Assembly (NCBI GenBank): GCA_037903475.1
Contig: JBAJFG010000344.1
Span: 682,001 to 746,000, forward strand
Length of the DNA: 64,000 nucleotides
Origin: Ancylostoma caninum
Taxonomy: Eukaryota > Nematoda > Chromadorea > Rhabditida > Ancylostomatidae
Direction: 5' to 3'
Part shown: in pieces, positions 23,303 through 35,137 of the stretch
Layout: every line of letters starts with the position of its first letter
How positions within the stretch are numbered: position 1 is the first letter of the stretch
Made by a program: the position numbers and the translations under genes
The notes under the pieces: generated by a model
Databases searched by the model: none
What the model saw: only the letters and a program-made list of their open reading frames with translations
What the model was told of the DNA's origin: nothing

Positions 23303-24966
23303 ACAGTCAACTCTATAATATTTACACACAAACACGTTTTTACTTGTGGGCGGAGTCTGAGTTAGAGACGCAGAGGTGCAGTACTCTTTTTTCTCCCCTC
23401 CGTCTACGTCCTCATCATATAGATATCACTTGTATTCGTGTATTGTTGACCTCCGAAAACTCTGCTTTCATGCAATTCATAATTCGAACATCATTGAACT
23501 CACTACCTCGTTGAACTTGTAAATAATCGATAAATCGATATTTGTAAACATTGCTTAGTCACCGCTTATAATGATTTTGTGAGAAGTTACTTTTAAATAT
23601 TGGATAAAGACACTATGTGATGATTCGTCTTCTGCTGTCAGTAGCAAGCACTGAGGTGGAGAAGCATGCCGCAGATTGTGTACATGCCACGCCCTCTCAT
23701 CATGGCGCAGTTATTTGGGTTATCGTTGCAATACAAGTTATATAAACCTGCTGGAGGGTGGGGGGGGGGACAAGTAATATAAACCTGGTGGCGGGGGGGG
23801 GGGGGTTGAGGGAGAGTGCGCTTTCGGTTTTCAAGTAACAGGACAAACTTCACGCGCGTGACTGTATGTTAAGGTGGGAAAGTGGTGAGAGAGGTGTGGG
23901 CGGAGCCTACCCACAATCAGAACGGAATCTTCTGACTACATAGTAAGCTCTAATTTATGTTGAGAACGGTGTAATTATCATACTATTTTGTTATTCATCG
24001 ATTGCATCGTAAAAATTCTCCAGTCCGCAGCGGGAAATGCACCGGAAATTTCCCAGCAGCCCACGCTGAGCCCTCGCTTAGCCCACTGTTGGCGCGAGGA
24101 AATGATGTGCTCACTCTAATAGTGAAGTCAATAGTTTTTTTTTTCAAATCGGTAGTTTCAAAAGAGCTAAAAGAGTGCTAGAATTGAGGCGTCTGCTGGG
24201 AGAGACGAGTTTTCCGCTCCAAAAGATGGAAATGGACGAGTTTACATGCCCAGGGTTACCAGTAGTAGCCATAAAAAAGTCGTTATTAGTGACTTTTCCA
24301 CGTATTTTTCTTACTTCACAATCTCATATTAGCTGTAGCGAGTTAAAAACATTTTAAACCCTCTTCAGAACTAAGTGCTTGAATGGACGAGTTTTCATGT
24401 GCCTCATACATGAGAACTCGTCCATTCATCTACATATACTTGCCCTCCGACAAGTCCTCTAGTGAAACCTCGGTGGTGACAGATCAACGTTACTGTAATC
24501 GTGTTGTATGGCTATTCATACCATCAGCTATGACTTATTACAAGCTTTTAACTCGAATATCTCGCACCGATAAGATCGGCCACGCCCATTGTGGGCGGTA
24601 CTGCTCACTGATCTCTCTGGAGAGCGATCATTTTGATTTTCCAAGTACGATAGTTTCGCCAGAGATGAACATAATCGCACAATCACCGTCACGAAGTTAT
24701 CATCGTGACAGTGATGGGCGGAGCTTACCCTAGGGCGATTCCATCCAAAATTAGTACGCCGCAGCCATAACGTCTTCGATTTCAAGGGTTTTTTTTTGCC
24801 AGAGCAGAAAAGGCAGTTTTACGTTGCCATGGACTTGTTTCCCGTAGAAACAGCAACAATACTTGGTAGTAAGGCCTCTTCCACCCCTTAAGCTACTCTC
24901 ATTGCACAACAAAACAACTCAACTTTCAAATTTCCCGCTTTCTCTGTCATTACGCTATTTTTTAGG
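23303..24966. other. Spacer between the 92-aa and TRAF-like genes
   Basis: No supported exon. It contains two G-homopolymers (about 23758-23770 and 23792-23806) and a 21-bp hairpin (24380-24428). An open frame starting in that hairpin (24383) has no splice or coding support. Confidence 0.5.
24380..24428. repeat. 21-bp stem hairpin
   Basis: TGAATGGACGAGTTTTCATG and CATGAGAACTCGTCCATTCA are complementary with one mismatch and a 7-9 base loop. The word AATGGACGAGTTTACATG also occurs alone at 24231. Confidence 0.85.
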
Positions 24967-27758
24967 ATGGCTGCTAACAACAGTGTTGACGTGACTAAGG
25001 CGCAACGTCCTACTTCTGTGGCAATTACAGTAATTTTTCCCCTTCAAGTCCTTTTTTCTCTGGAAAATCTAGGATTTTTTTCAAGTTGGTTTTAAAAGTA
25101 AGAGCCCAAGCACTGAAACTAGCTCCATGGAGATAGAACGGAAAAAATAATAAAAAAATTGAAAGAAAAACTGAAATCAAGATTCAAAAGCTCAGTATTT
25201 TTTTGAATAGGCACGTTTAGCTTCCTATCGACGAAAACTCCAACGACAACACCGCCGTTCCACCAAAATCGGCCAATGCTGTGGTAAACTCACATTACAT
25301 GCAAAACATACATATTGATCGATCTTTGAGAATTCGCTTTTTTTGCAGAGAATACGCTCACCTGCGCGTTCTGCGCTCACACCTGTGGGTACCCCAGAAA
25401 CAAAACCGCGTACTGCAGAGTCTTTCCACAAGACATCGTCGTCAGGCAGAACTATTGGTAATTCAATCAATACATATGATTTGCACGGAATAACACCTGT
25501 CCGAAGGGCTATATGCACCAGAATCCGAACCTTTTTTGTACAATCCATATTTATAAATTTTTCTGAATTTTTTTATTGTTTTAGATATAATGATCCTCCC
25601 AAAAGACCCCAATGAGGAAAACGAAATAGCTATTAAGGACCTACCAAGCGGTAAACCTCCCCTCTTCCTCTGCGTCTCTGCCAACTAATCGGTAATTTTT
25701 GCAGAGCCACCCAAAACCGCTCCAGAGGAAAAGAAACAAGAGGCAAATGGTACAATCGCAGCCCCCATAGACGCGGGAAACACAGAATTCCAAGGGAAGC
25801 CTTGATAGGTTATGTCATGTGGTGTCAGAACATGAGAGATTCACTCTGCGTCTCTAACCCTGCCATGCATTCAGGCATGACCGGCTCAGAATTCCTGGCC
25901 AACCTGCCAAAAGGCGTATCGGCATGTCCGTTCCTCGAGCACGGTTGTCACAAGGTTGGCAGCGAAAAGGAAGTGAAACTACACATGCGCGACGACAGGT
26001 GGGCGTGGCCTTGAGGAACAGTTGTCCTGGCTACATGACAATTTTCCAGGACACTTCATCTCGTGATATTGTGTCGTGCGGTGATCGCACTGAGAAAAGC
26101 TCGTCTTCAGAGCCTTCGAGAGAGACCGTATAGGCTTGCACAGATAGAAAAACAACTCCTTCCGGCGTTTACTGTAGTGAAAAAATATGGGTACGGTAAC
26201 TTATACGTCCTTTAAATTTTGCAAAAATCAGCTGCAAACTATGTTTGCCCTATTCCTTCTTTTTTTTTTCATGGATAACTTTTTAAATTAAATAGAATTA
26301 AGTGCGCATCTGCAACCTAGTGTCAAAAACTGCGGCTCAACTTTGAGGGCGGGACACTGTGCAGGCTGCGGCAGGGCAAGCGTCAAATAAACCCCACCCC
26401 CAAAACATCTGCACTTCCTTTTTTCTTGTTTTCCGACGAGAAACCAATGTTTCAACGCGTAATGATGCGTCGAATATGCTTAAATTGCACATTTGGTCGC
26501 CGAGCAGTATTCGGGAGGGGGCGGGGCAACGCGCAACTTGCGGCACACATGTACCAATCAGTACGTGAAGCAGAATTTGGCAGAGAACACCCTAAAACGG
26601 GCAAAATACAGCGATGCTCCGCCCACAAGTGCAAATGATTTTATACTACAGGCCCCAGTGTATTTTTCACATCCCAAGGATCCATGACGTCATAAGTGAC
26701 GCCAGAAAAAGTGGCAAAAACCTGGTATTCAGGCAAGCTATCGATCAATAAGGCTCTTTCTCGTTGCACCAGTCACTTTACTTTCGAATTTTCAGTCAAC
26801 CATTCGAAACACATCGTTTCGGCTACAAAATGACCGTAATGGTGGCGCCGTACGGTGACGCTGAGGGTAAGTGACGACTGAGAGACGCAGACGGCTAGAG
26901 GAAAGGTATTGGAGTTACAGTAGCCCGCGAATACATCTCTATTTACGTAACGATCGTGAAAAGTCCCTTCGATCCAATTCAACGTTGGCCGTTTTCGCTT
27001 CCAATCACTTTCACTATGTGGGCAGCAGATCCCATGAACAATTGTAAGTGATTGTTGGTGTTTGCTGTTTGCTGCGACAACTATCACAAATCAATATGTT
27101 GTAGTGGAGAAGACGTTCACTCCGAATCCCGTGCCGGAAAATAATCCTTTTCTAGGGAAGCCTGAAGGAGCTCGTAATGCTGCATTTGGGATACAGGTAA
27201 GTAATGTGAAAGGGCGAGAGTGCAGAGAAGCGGAACTAGTCGGTGAGAGCGCAGAGAGGTAGAGCCGTGTCTGCGTCTCCGCCTTGTCGCAGCCATAACG
27301 TCTTCGAGCCATAACGTCTTGTTCATGCGTTTCTAAATTACCGAGGACAGAAAGAATTGTTTAAAACCTCCAAGCGAGTTTTCAAGCCCGTAATGGCCCC
27401 GGTTAGAGACACATAGTAGTAGAACAACTCTGCTTCTTTGCGCTCTTACAGGTCGCATTTTCTTGCTCCTCTGTCTCTGCTGCCATTATTTTTTTTATGT
27501 TGAAGCGTGCAGAACAGTTTTTTCTAGCCTCTCAGAATCACTCCTCGCCTTGAATCGATTTATTGATTCAACTTTCAATATAAATTGAACCACAATCAAC
27601 CATGCACCCCTTGCGTACACCACATTTTTTAGCGTTTCTGCGAACTTATCGAGCTGGACAAATACACCACTCACAATGATCTGTTTCTCAGTGTCCACGT
27701 TGATTTAAGCACACTGAAAGCTGAACCAACACCTCGAGTAGCGTCGGATGAGCTTTAA
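24967..27758 (+). CDS. TRAF-family adaptor with zinc finger, coiled coil and TRAF-C (MATH) domain
   Basis: Exons 24967-25029, 25349-25457, 25585-25650, 25705-25749, 25875-25998, 26796-26866, 26921-27043, 27105-27196 and 27633-27758 join in phase to 272 codons. A further exon from 26050 to about 26173 or 26195 encodes a coiled coil (HLVILCRAVIALRKARLQSL). The N-terminus is disordered, followed by one TRAF-type zinc finger (CPFLEHGCHKVGSEKEVKLH). The TRAF-C domain shows SQPFETHRFGYKMTVMV, IQRWPFSLPITFTMWA, FTPNPVPENNPFLGKP and THNDLFLSVHV. TRAF proteins link receptors to NF-kB/MAPK-type signalling. No RING is seen. If the coiled-coil exon is real, at least one further exon carrying the first MATH strand must lie between 26.2 and 26.8 kb. 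An AATAAA lies at 27832. It resembles nematode TRF-1 from memory. Confidence 0.88.
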
Positions 27759-28628
27759 AGGACTGCGCAAGAGTTACTGTAGAAACGTCGTGACGTCACT
27801 GCTTGACAATATTGCCAAATATTGCCAAACAAATAAATGAATATTGCTATTTTATCTTCGATTGTGCGCGATAAAATGTATATGAAGGAATTTTTCAAAA
27901 TTTAGAGCAAATTTGGTATTCAATTTAGGACCACAGTTGTGCACTCATTTAGTAAAGCAGAGTGCAGACACCTAGAGTCACTAGCCGTACAGTAACAGAT
28001 GTAAATTTCTATGTTTTACAGCATTATGTTCTTGTTTTGTAGCAAATAAAAGCACTTACGCATGGTTCTGTCTGCTTCACGCTTGAACACTCCATATACA
28101 GCCCGGTTAATCATCTTTGCACTATAGAATTCCGCCAATCTGGTCTGCCGCGCCGCATCGTCCACGCAGCGCGGCAAGGACGTTGCTGGTGTTGGCTTTG
28201 TCCTCATGTGTTGCACCACTTTGCTGTTTCGTTTCCATTCTTGGATTAGCGTGGCAACAAATATAATCAAAGTATCAAATCGACAATGTCTAACGCACCC
28301 AGACGGTTTGTCGCGCCGCGCAGTTGGTGCGGCGCGGCAAACCAGATAGTTGCTATTTTCTGTTTCAAAAGTGATTGACCGGCACTGTTCATATTTTCTC
28401 TGCGTCTCTTTTATCAACACAGATCAATCGATCAAATATCGATTGGACAAGTCAACACATGTTAAGCAACTACACTTGACAGAATGAGAACTTTATACAC
28501 TTCAGAACAGCAGCTCATTGTTCACATGTACACCGTATTGAAATATAAATAACCTAACAAAAATCGATATAGATCTATACAAGGTGAAAAGACTAAAAAT
28601 TAGAACAATTTACTAATAAATACAGTAA
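27759..28628. other. Convergent spacer with one MITE
   Basis: It holds the 3' flanks of the TRAF-like (+) and microprotein (-) genes and the family-1 element at 28101-28386. Nothing else recognised. Confidence 0.5.
28101..28386. mobile_element. GC-rich foldback MITE, family 1, third copy
   Basis: The outer ends are CCGGTTAATCATCTTTGCA and the complement of GTGATTGACCGG. The inner arms TCTGGTCTGCCGCGCCGCA and GTGCGGCGCGGCAAACCAGA pair. It is collinear with 7303-7600. Confidence 0.8.
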
Positions 28629-29565
28629 TCACGCGCTACAGTAGGACTCCTTCTCCAGTGATGGATCTTTGATCTTCTCTTTACGAAATAACACATAGAA
28701 GTGACACCATAGCAATGTTGAACATAGCACGGTGAGCGCTATAGCGAATACCAGGAATAATACAACGCTGAAAGAGGCGGAGTCATGTCATTGATCTTTG
28801 ATCTTGTACTCACACCATGATTGGCTGATTTTTTTATATCAACCAATAAAGAGGTCAATCACTTGTGTATTACCTGTCATATATTGTAGAACAATTTGTC
28901 AGAGTATGACGAGGCGTGATTGGTTGGATAAAATGGCCACGCCCACATGTATTGATTGGTCAAGTAGTAGACACGGCCATTGATTTTCAAAGGCAAAAGA
29001 GGAGCTCGAACATTTTTTTCAAAAAGGAAACCGTCATTTGCTACAGTATAAAGATCATCATCACTTATCAAAGTGGTTAGAGTCGCTCTCATCACTATTG
29101 ATTTATTGAGGCAATCAATAGTCATCAAGACTGTACAGACCCATTTCCTGTTTCTTGAACAAGCAAAACAAGAATTTTGGAAATTTCAGGGAAAAAACTG
29201 CGTTGTTGATGAAAAAGCTCTGTATTTTCTTGAAAATACATCCAAATGCAAAAATTTTCAAGTTTTATTTGTTAGAGACTGTGATTGGCTGGCAGAAGAC
29301 ACCGGCCAATCACAGCATTTTGTATTATGATAGAGCCTTGACGTCAGCCACCTATCAAAACGCAAAGAAAAACACATCTTGGAGCAAAGATTTCTAGTTC
29401 ACAGTGTGTAGAGACACATCCCGCTCGCCTGCTCTGATTGGCTGTTATGTTGTATTGACCAATGAGAGCAGAGCACTACGTTTTATAAGTAGAATAAGAG
29501 ACAAAAACACACCTAACAACAAAATCCTGCAGCTGGTCATGTGACGATGCATCGTGGCCGTCCAT
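28629..29565 (-). CDS. Single-pass membrane microprotein A (63 residues)
   Basis: Two exons, 29565-29513 and 28767-28629, join at AG|C within a serine codon. The protein has a 17-residue acidic/polar N-terminus (MDGHDASSHDQLQDFVV), one transmembrane helix (VVLFLVFAIALTVLCSTLLW, then CHFYVL) and a charged tail (RKEKIKDPSLEKESYCSA). There is no cleavable signal peptide; by the positive-inside rule the tail is probably cytosolic. It is clearly paralogous to the gene at 46107-46356: the helix shares FAIALT..CS..LWC, and a phase-2 intron splits the same serine just before it. I do not know a named family. Small regulators of ion pumps have this architecture, but there is no direct evidence for that role. 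Confidence 0.75.
29278..29314. repeat. GATTGG/CCAATC hairpin in the microprotein A intron
   Basis: CTGTGATTGGC at 29278 pairs with GCCAATCACAG ending near 29314. A second hairpin, ACTATTGATT..AATCAATAGT, lies at about 29093-29121. Confidence 0.75.
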
Positions 29566-29820
29566 GATCTTATTGATTTATCGATTGGCGGATATCAATT
29601 GAAGCGTATAGATGAACACTGTTGAGGTATAGTGCGGGAGAATTTACTTCTCATGTGCGAATATCTATTCTGCAAAAAAAAATTGCTTAAAAATTGAAGT
29701 TTTCCGTCCAGTCAGGCAAACAGAGGAAGTGAAGTTTCCACGAGCTGACAGGTTAACATCCCACCCGCCTGCTCTGATTGGTTGTTATGTTGTATTGACC
29801 AATGAGAGTAGGGCACTACG
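29415..29820. repeat. Pair of 65-bp direct repeats around the microprotein A start
   Basis: ACATCCCGCTCGCCTGCTCT (29415-29480) recurs as ACATCCCACCCGCCTGCTCT (29756-29820). Both continue through GATTGG.TGTTATGTTGTATTGACCAATGAGAG.. to GCACTACG, with about 7 differences in 65. Each contains the inverted pair GCTCTGATTGG / CCAATGAGAG. One copy is in intron 1 and the other is upstream of the ATG at 29565. Confidence 0.85.
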
Positions 29821-31937
29821 TGGGTGCTAGAACGACGTAACACGAAAGAGAAATAGCATACACTTGATGAGGGATCTAAGAGGAAAGTAGAGACCTGCAG
29901 TATAACAGACTTCGTGGGTAATAACCACTTTTGTCCGCTGAAATGGAGAAAATATTGCTGACTGGGTGGATAACATCCATTTATGTTTAATCATATGGTG
30001 TGGCCCATGCACTTTTTAGGAACACCTGTTCAATATTTGTCTATAAATGATTCGGCAAAACAAAGTCGCTAGATGTACAGACAGTGATTAGTGCAGTAAC
30101 ATTAACTGCAATAAGTCGCCAAATAGCTCATGTGATTCAAGGGCATTGTCTTATCTCACGGATAAATCATCTCCAATTCATAGGAAACACGAGACAAGCA
30201 ACACAAAATATAGGTATGGATCCACCCCCTCGTACAGCTTAGAAAGTGCAAAAAAAGAATTTCGAGACGAATTTGCTGTTTATTCCGTGTTAAAGATGTT
30301 CACATAGTTGGAGAGATTAGGAGACGCCAAACAAAACAATATCTGTTAACCCTCATTTAAGTGCCAGAAATCCCATTCCAGGCCCTTCAATTTGAAGGAG
30401 ACTAGGGCGGGGTTTCCATGCAATGCTGGGCATCTGTTACAAACACCACTGCGCTAACCACACTACTCAACACGCTAGACATGTTTAGCGTTGTTGATCG
30501 ATAACAGTTAGGCAATGCCACACAGTTATCGATCGATGGCACCAAACATGTCAAACGTGTTGCGGCAGCGGGAGCGACGGGAAGGCCTCCACATTCCTCC
30601 AAATTAGACGGCTTAGAAACAGATTTGTAAGCAGTTTTACACAGAATGATGTATACAGTTGTGATGAGCTTCTCTTGCTTAGTCTAATGACATAAAAAGT
30701 GAGGGGTAGGCAGTATTTAAATTTTTGTACTGCTGTATTATTGTATTTGAACGCGGACCTGCATATCTTGGGTATATCGTGTCAAATATCTATATTCATG
30801 TATGCTCACTGAAAATAAACACTTCATAAAACAATTAATTCATGGAGTAAATAGTAACAATTAATTTATTTTAACAATTTTATATTAATCTGTTTATATG
30901 GAGGTAGCAGCTATTTTACAATGGAGCACCTTTTTTATGGTATATTGAATAAATAAAAGTAAAGAGTAATTTTTTATACCAAACTGGTCATGATTAGGCT
31001 TAGTAAAACATGTTTTCTGTGACTAGTCGGAGAAAGTGCTGAGTTGAGGACAGGTAGAGCTAAATAATGTGACACCCAATGGAAGCCTGGTCTTTTTTAG
31101 GCAAACTAGAGAATTTGCATTCTACGTAACGGGTAATTATCGCTAATTGTAGCACGTTTGACGCACATACCAGATTAGTATAAATTACTCTTGCCGAGGA
31201 AATACACAGCATTCACGAATACTAATTTGATAACAGAAAAGTTTAATCCTCTGAAAGCTTTCCATCAAAAGGCATTCGCTGTGTACAAAACCGATGAAAA
31301 GGCCCAAAACGGGCGGAGCTTAATAACAGTAGGGTGAAGAGTGATGAAAGAGGACTTCATCTATTTGAAGGACGCAGAAGAAAACTGAAATCATCATAAC
31401 GCCGATTTTTAAAACGCAGCTGTTCAGCTAAAAATCGACTGATTGAAAAAGCGAATGTGGCAGCTGTTTCATCGGCAACCCGATATCTCATAGCGCATCT
31501 GTACTTTAGCAACAAGCTCGAAATTTCTGAACAGTGAACAGATCTTAGATATTTTTCGAGATATGAGGATATATTTGGGCTAGAGCAAGAGTTTGCTTTG
31601 AAAAGCTACATTTCAGCGCTTATTTCCAAGCTGATGAAGAATATCTTAAGAATTGCTCAATAGTAATTGTTTCAAAGAAGCTCGACAACTCTATGAATTT
31701 TATTCATTTCATTGTATAATTTTAGCATTAAAGTTTAGATACATAAACCTGACCAGGGTTTGAAAAAACACTTCATGATTCAGAAATTCAAACACTAACA
31801 AAGTTTCACAGAGCAATGTTAATGAGAAAACAAAGAAAAAAGGGTGTAGTAAGACTCGAGGAGCATGAAGTTATTCTTAAAAAATTGCAGTTTCTAAACT
31901 CATCTCCATCGTGGTGCAGGGGCATAGGATGGCAAGG

Positions 31938-32196
31938 TACAGTGGACGTCAGTGGCGCTGGCCCACCTGCGGCCTCGAGAAGGACGCCACGCAACCGCGC
32001 CGCACGTGCCGTAATCGATGTTTTCTGCTGCTGTTATGCTATTTCTAGCAGCTTTTCTACCCGATTTCAAGGATTTTCGACCAATTCGGGAAGAAAAAAG
32101 CTTAGAAATAGCATTCACCGATCCCAGTGCGCGCGGTGCGGTTGCGCGGCGTCCTTCTCGAGTCGCAGTGGTTCACCGCCATTGCCGTCCACTGTA
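31938..32196. mobile_element. Snapback MITE, family 2, copy b
   Basis: It begins TACAGTGGACGTCAGTGGCG and ends TTGCCGTCCACTGTA. The inner arms contain GCAACCGCGCCGCACGTGCC and a central palindrome around GCTATTTCTAGCAGCTTTTC. Confidence 0.85.
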
Positions 32197-33030
32197 ATCA
32201 GTCGACATAGTTCAAAAGCAGGCATGCATTCCATGGTTCTTTGCTGATTTCATTTCATGGCGAGGTTATCTAACATTTTCGGAATTTCCAGAAATCGCAA
32301 CAAATTCGCTCATAACATGATTTCTGCATAAAACAGCAGGTTAGGTAAATTTTCAATTTGACGCGGATTAACTGCCTAGGTTCATTTTTAGGCTACTAGC
32401 AAGGAAATCACCCGATGAATGATTTTTTTGGTATAATTATAACGTGCAAATAATTAAGAAGGTGAATATGAAAAAAATTAAGTGAGAAAGAATCCTGGAA
32501 TTCATTACAACTCAGGACTCAACTAACGGCTCTGTGAACTCAACCAAAAGCCAATCGTCTGGCCAAAGCCGCTCAAGGATTTTAAGTCCAGCACAGCAAA
32601 GAGTCGTGATTTGTTTCGGCGTCAAGAAGTCTCTGAAAGTGTAAACCTATATCCTGAAGCGGCACTGCTGCTTCATCAGTAGACGCTGACGAGCACAACA
32701 ACAATGCTACTCTCAGCTTTGAAGTTACGTACGTGATGTGAAGAACTTAATGCAAAAAAAGTGAATACAGCAAAGTCTGAAGCATTGACCGTCGATTGCA
32801 CCATACGGGGGTATGACATTGTCCCATCCAGGGTATGTGCAAGCATCACTCTCTTGACTTGAGAGCAAAAAACTGCCATGACTCTCCAATGTGGATGCCA
32901 CAGAGGTCAATAGGTACGGATCCGAAAAAAGGGTCGTAAACCGCATAGGTCCAGTCATATCTTTTTGGGGAAGGCCACTACAAAGAAGTATACTTCCTGG
33001 CTCTCGCCGATATTCAGTACACATAACAAC

Positions 33031-33305
33031 TACAGTGGACGTCAATGGCGGTGGCCCATCTGCGGCCTCAAGGAAGACGCCACGCAACCGCGCCGCGCGC
33101 GCCATAACCGATACACTCTGCTGTTTTTATGCTATTTCTAGCAGCTTTTCTACTCGATTTTAAGGATTTGCGACCGAATCGGGAAGAAAAGCGCATAGGA
33201 ATAGCGTTCGGCCGGCAGGGGACATCGATCCCTGTGCACGCGGGGCGGTTGCGCGGCGTCGTTCTCGAGGCCGCGGATGGGCCACGGTCATTGACGTCTA
33301 CTGTA
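33031..33305. mobile_element. Snapback MITE, family 2, copy c
   Basis: It begins TACAGTGGACGTCAATGGCG and ends ATTGACGTCTACTGTA. The same GC-rich arms and central palindrome are present. Confidence 0.85.
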
Positions 33306-34384
33306 GATATAGTTTTCGAGATTAACGGTGTTCACCCATCTATTCTTACATTATTTTAGCATATATTGGTTCTCTAACACAATTCGGCAGCAAGAAAGAA
33401 CATGTAACACATAATGTGCTAATATATAAATGAATATTCCCACGCAAAACTAGAGAAAAAGCTTGGAGAGCAAGCATGTGCTGAACTTTTGATAGCGTAC
33501 GAATTGGGAGGAGGAAAGGGATTAAATGAAGCCTCATAATGTAATCTGCGCGCAATTCGCAGGGATTTTACGTTGTACAATCCCTGTGAAGAAGAACAGG
33601 AGGAAGGAAGTTCCCGGAAAAATTCAATGACAGTCAATAATTTCGATGACATACTCTGGAACAAATAATGCGTTGGATGCTTATCGAGCGAAAAAAAAAT
33701 CAGATTCTTAACGTATTCATACAATACATTTCCATCACTAAAACATGCCTGGAGATATACACTCCACATCAGAATAGATCCAAGCCTTTAAAAGCAGAAG
33801 CAAGTGCTATTGTTTGTTTCCACAGCCAAAATGTGCACCACTGCCCTCGCCATCAAAGTGTCACGTTTTTAGGGTGCACGTCGGCGCTAGAAAAATTGAT
33901 GCAATTGAAGATAGGACGGAGTGCAAGCGGTCATTTGTTTTCATCATCACGGCTTTGAGGCACGTGAGCGATTTTAGTGCAAATCGCTCCGTCTGACTCA
34001 TAGGTCGTTGGAGGCTGAAGAAGAATTTGACCATGATGGCTCCTTAAGAAAGACGTACAACACATATATAGGTGGATGTTTCTATGGAACAATAACTGCC
34101 CAGCAGGAGCATGCCCAGCACGTTTTTTAGAGGTGAATCAGCGACCAGGGAAGAGTGTTAGATCACTTGCCCATATTCTTTCGATGTTTGATCGGTAAAT
34201 TGATTAATTTAGAGAAATTCTGAGGCATCAGTGGCACTGGTGACACTTTCCTAGCGACAAACCGCCGTTCATGGTCTTTTGTGGAATCGCAAAGAGAACA
34301 AAGGTGTGTCGGACCACTACTTGAATAGCATAAATCACGGAATCTCAGTTGCTTTGCAAGTGCTGACCTTAACGCGATGAAATC

Positions 34385-34431
34385 GAGCTCTGCGATTGGT
34401 CGATAGAGTACTGCAGCCAATCGCAGAGCTC
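34385..34431. repeat. Perfect 15-bp hairpin with GATTGG/CCAATC
   Basis: GAGCTCTGCGATTGG (34385-34399) and CCAATCGCAGAGCTC (34417-34431) are exact complements with a 17-base loop. Confidence 0.9.
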
Positions 34432-35120
34432 TACCGCACCGACCGTCATGGTACAACTTCCACACCCCGCCAATTCGTTCCTGTTCCTGAAGTGGTGTGC
34501 AAAGGAATTCATTCAATACCGTAGACTTCGATAACTACCACTGCCCTTTTAAAAACCGGAAAAATTTAGCCTGAACAAGAAAAAATTAAAGGTGAAATAA
34601 CTACTCATAGGCCTATTTTTTCTGCATGTCACACGCTCAAGCGCACACATGGAATCTAGAGGCAGCATCCAGGGGAATTCTTCTTGCCTTTTTCTCATCT
34701 CATGACTATGGAATTATTTTTGGCCAACTCCTTTTTATTTTCGTTGGCGCGGTGCCAGGGATGCATGTGGTAGGAGCCCGGTATAACATGTCAATTCCGT
34801 TCTAATTTTTACGAAAATAAGGGGCACTAATACGGTTTTTTTTCAAATTACCACAGGCAATGACCTACACCGTTGTTCACATCCTCTCCTGATGACATCA
34901 CCCGTATAAAAATCTCGAAAACCAAAAAAAAAATAGAGATGGGATATTAATAGCTCAAAACGCAGCAATCCAGGTGCATTGGAACCCAAAGGAGCTCAGG
35001 ATATTGCTAGTACTCGTACAAAGGCACAAGCGGAAGTGTTTTGCATACGCTATACTACGTAGTTCGTTATCACTATCTCATTATCGAAGGCAATGAAGTA
35101 TTATAAACAATTTCACTCCC

Positions 35121-35137
35121 ACCCACCCCCCCCCCCC
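35121..35137. repeat. C-homopolymer run
   Basis: A run of more than ten C follows CACTCCCACCCAC. Similar G or C runs occur at 5267, 17213, 17487, 19096, 23758, 23792 and 59427. Confidence 0.8.

Noticed and set aside
24383..24733. 116-codon plus-strand frame
   Set aside because: Its ATG lies inside a hairpin; composition is not coding-like and no exon follows.
32480..32900. Possible retroelement coding fragment on the minus strand
   Set aside because: Short open pieces with frequent stops; nothing matched clearly enough to name.
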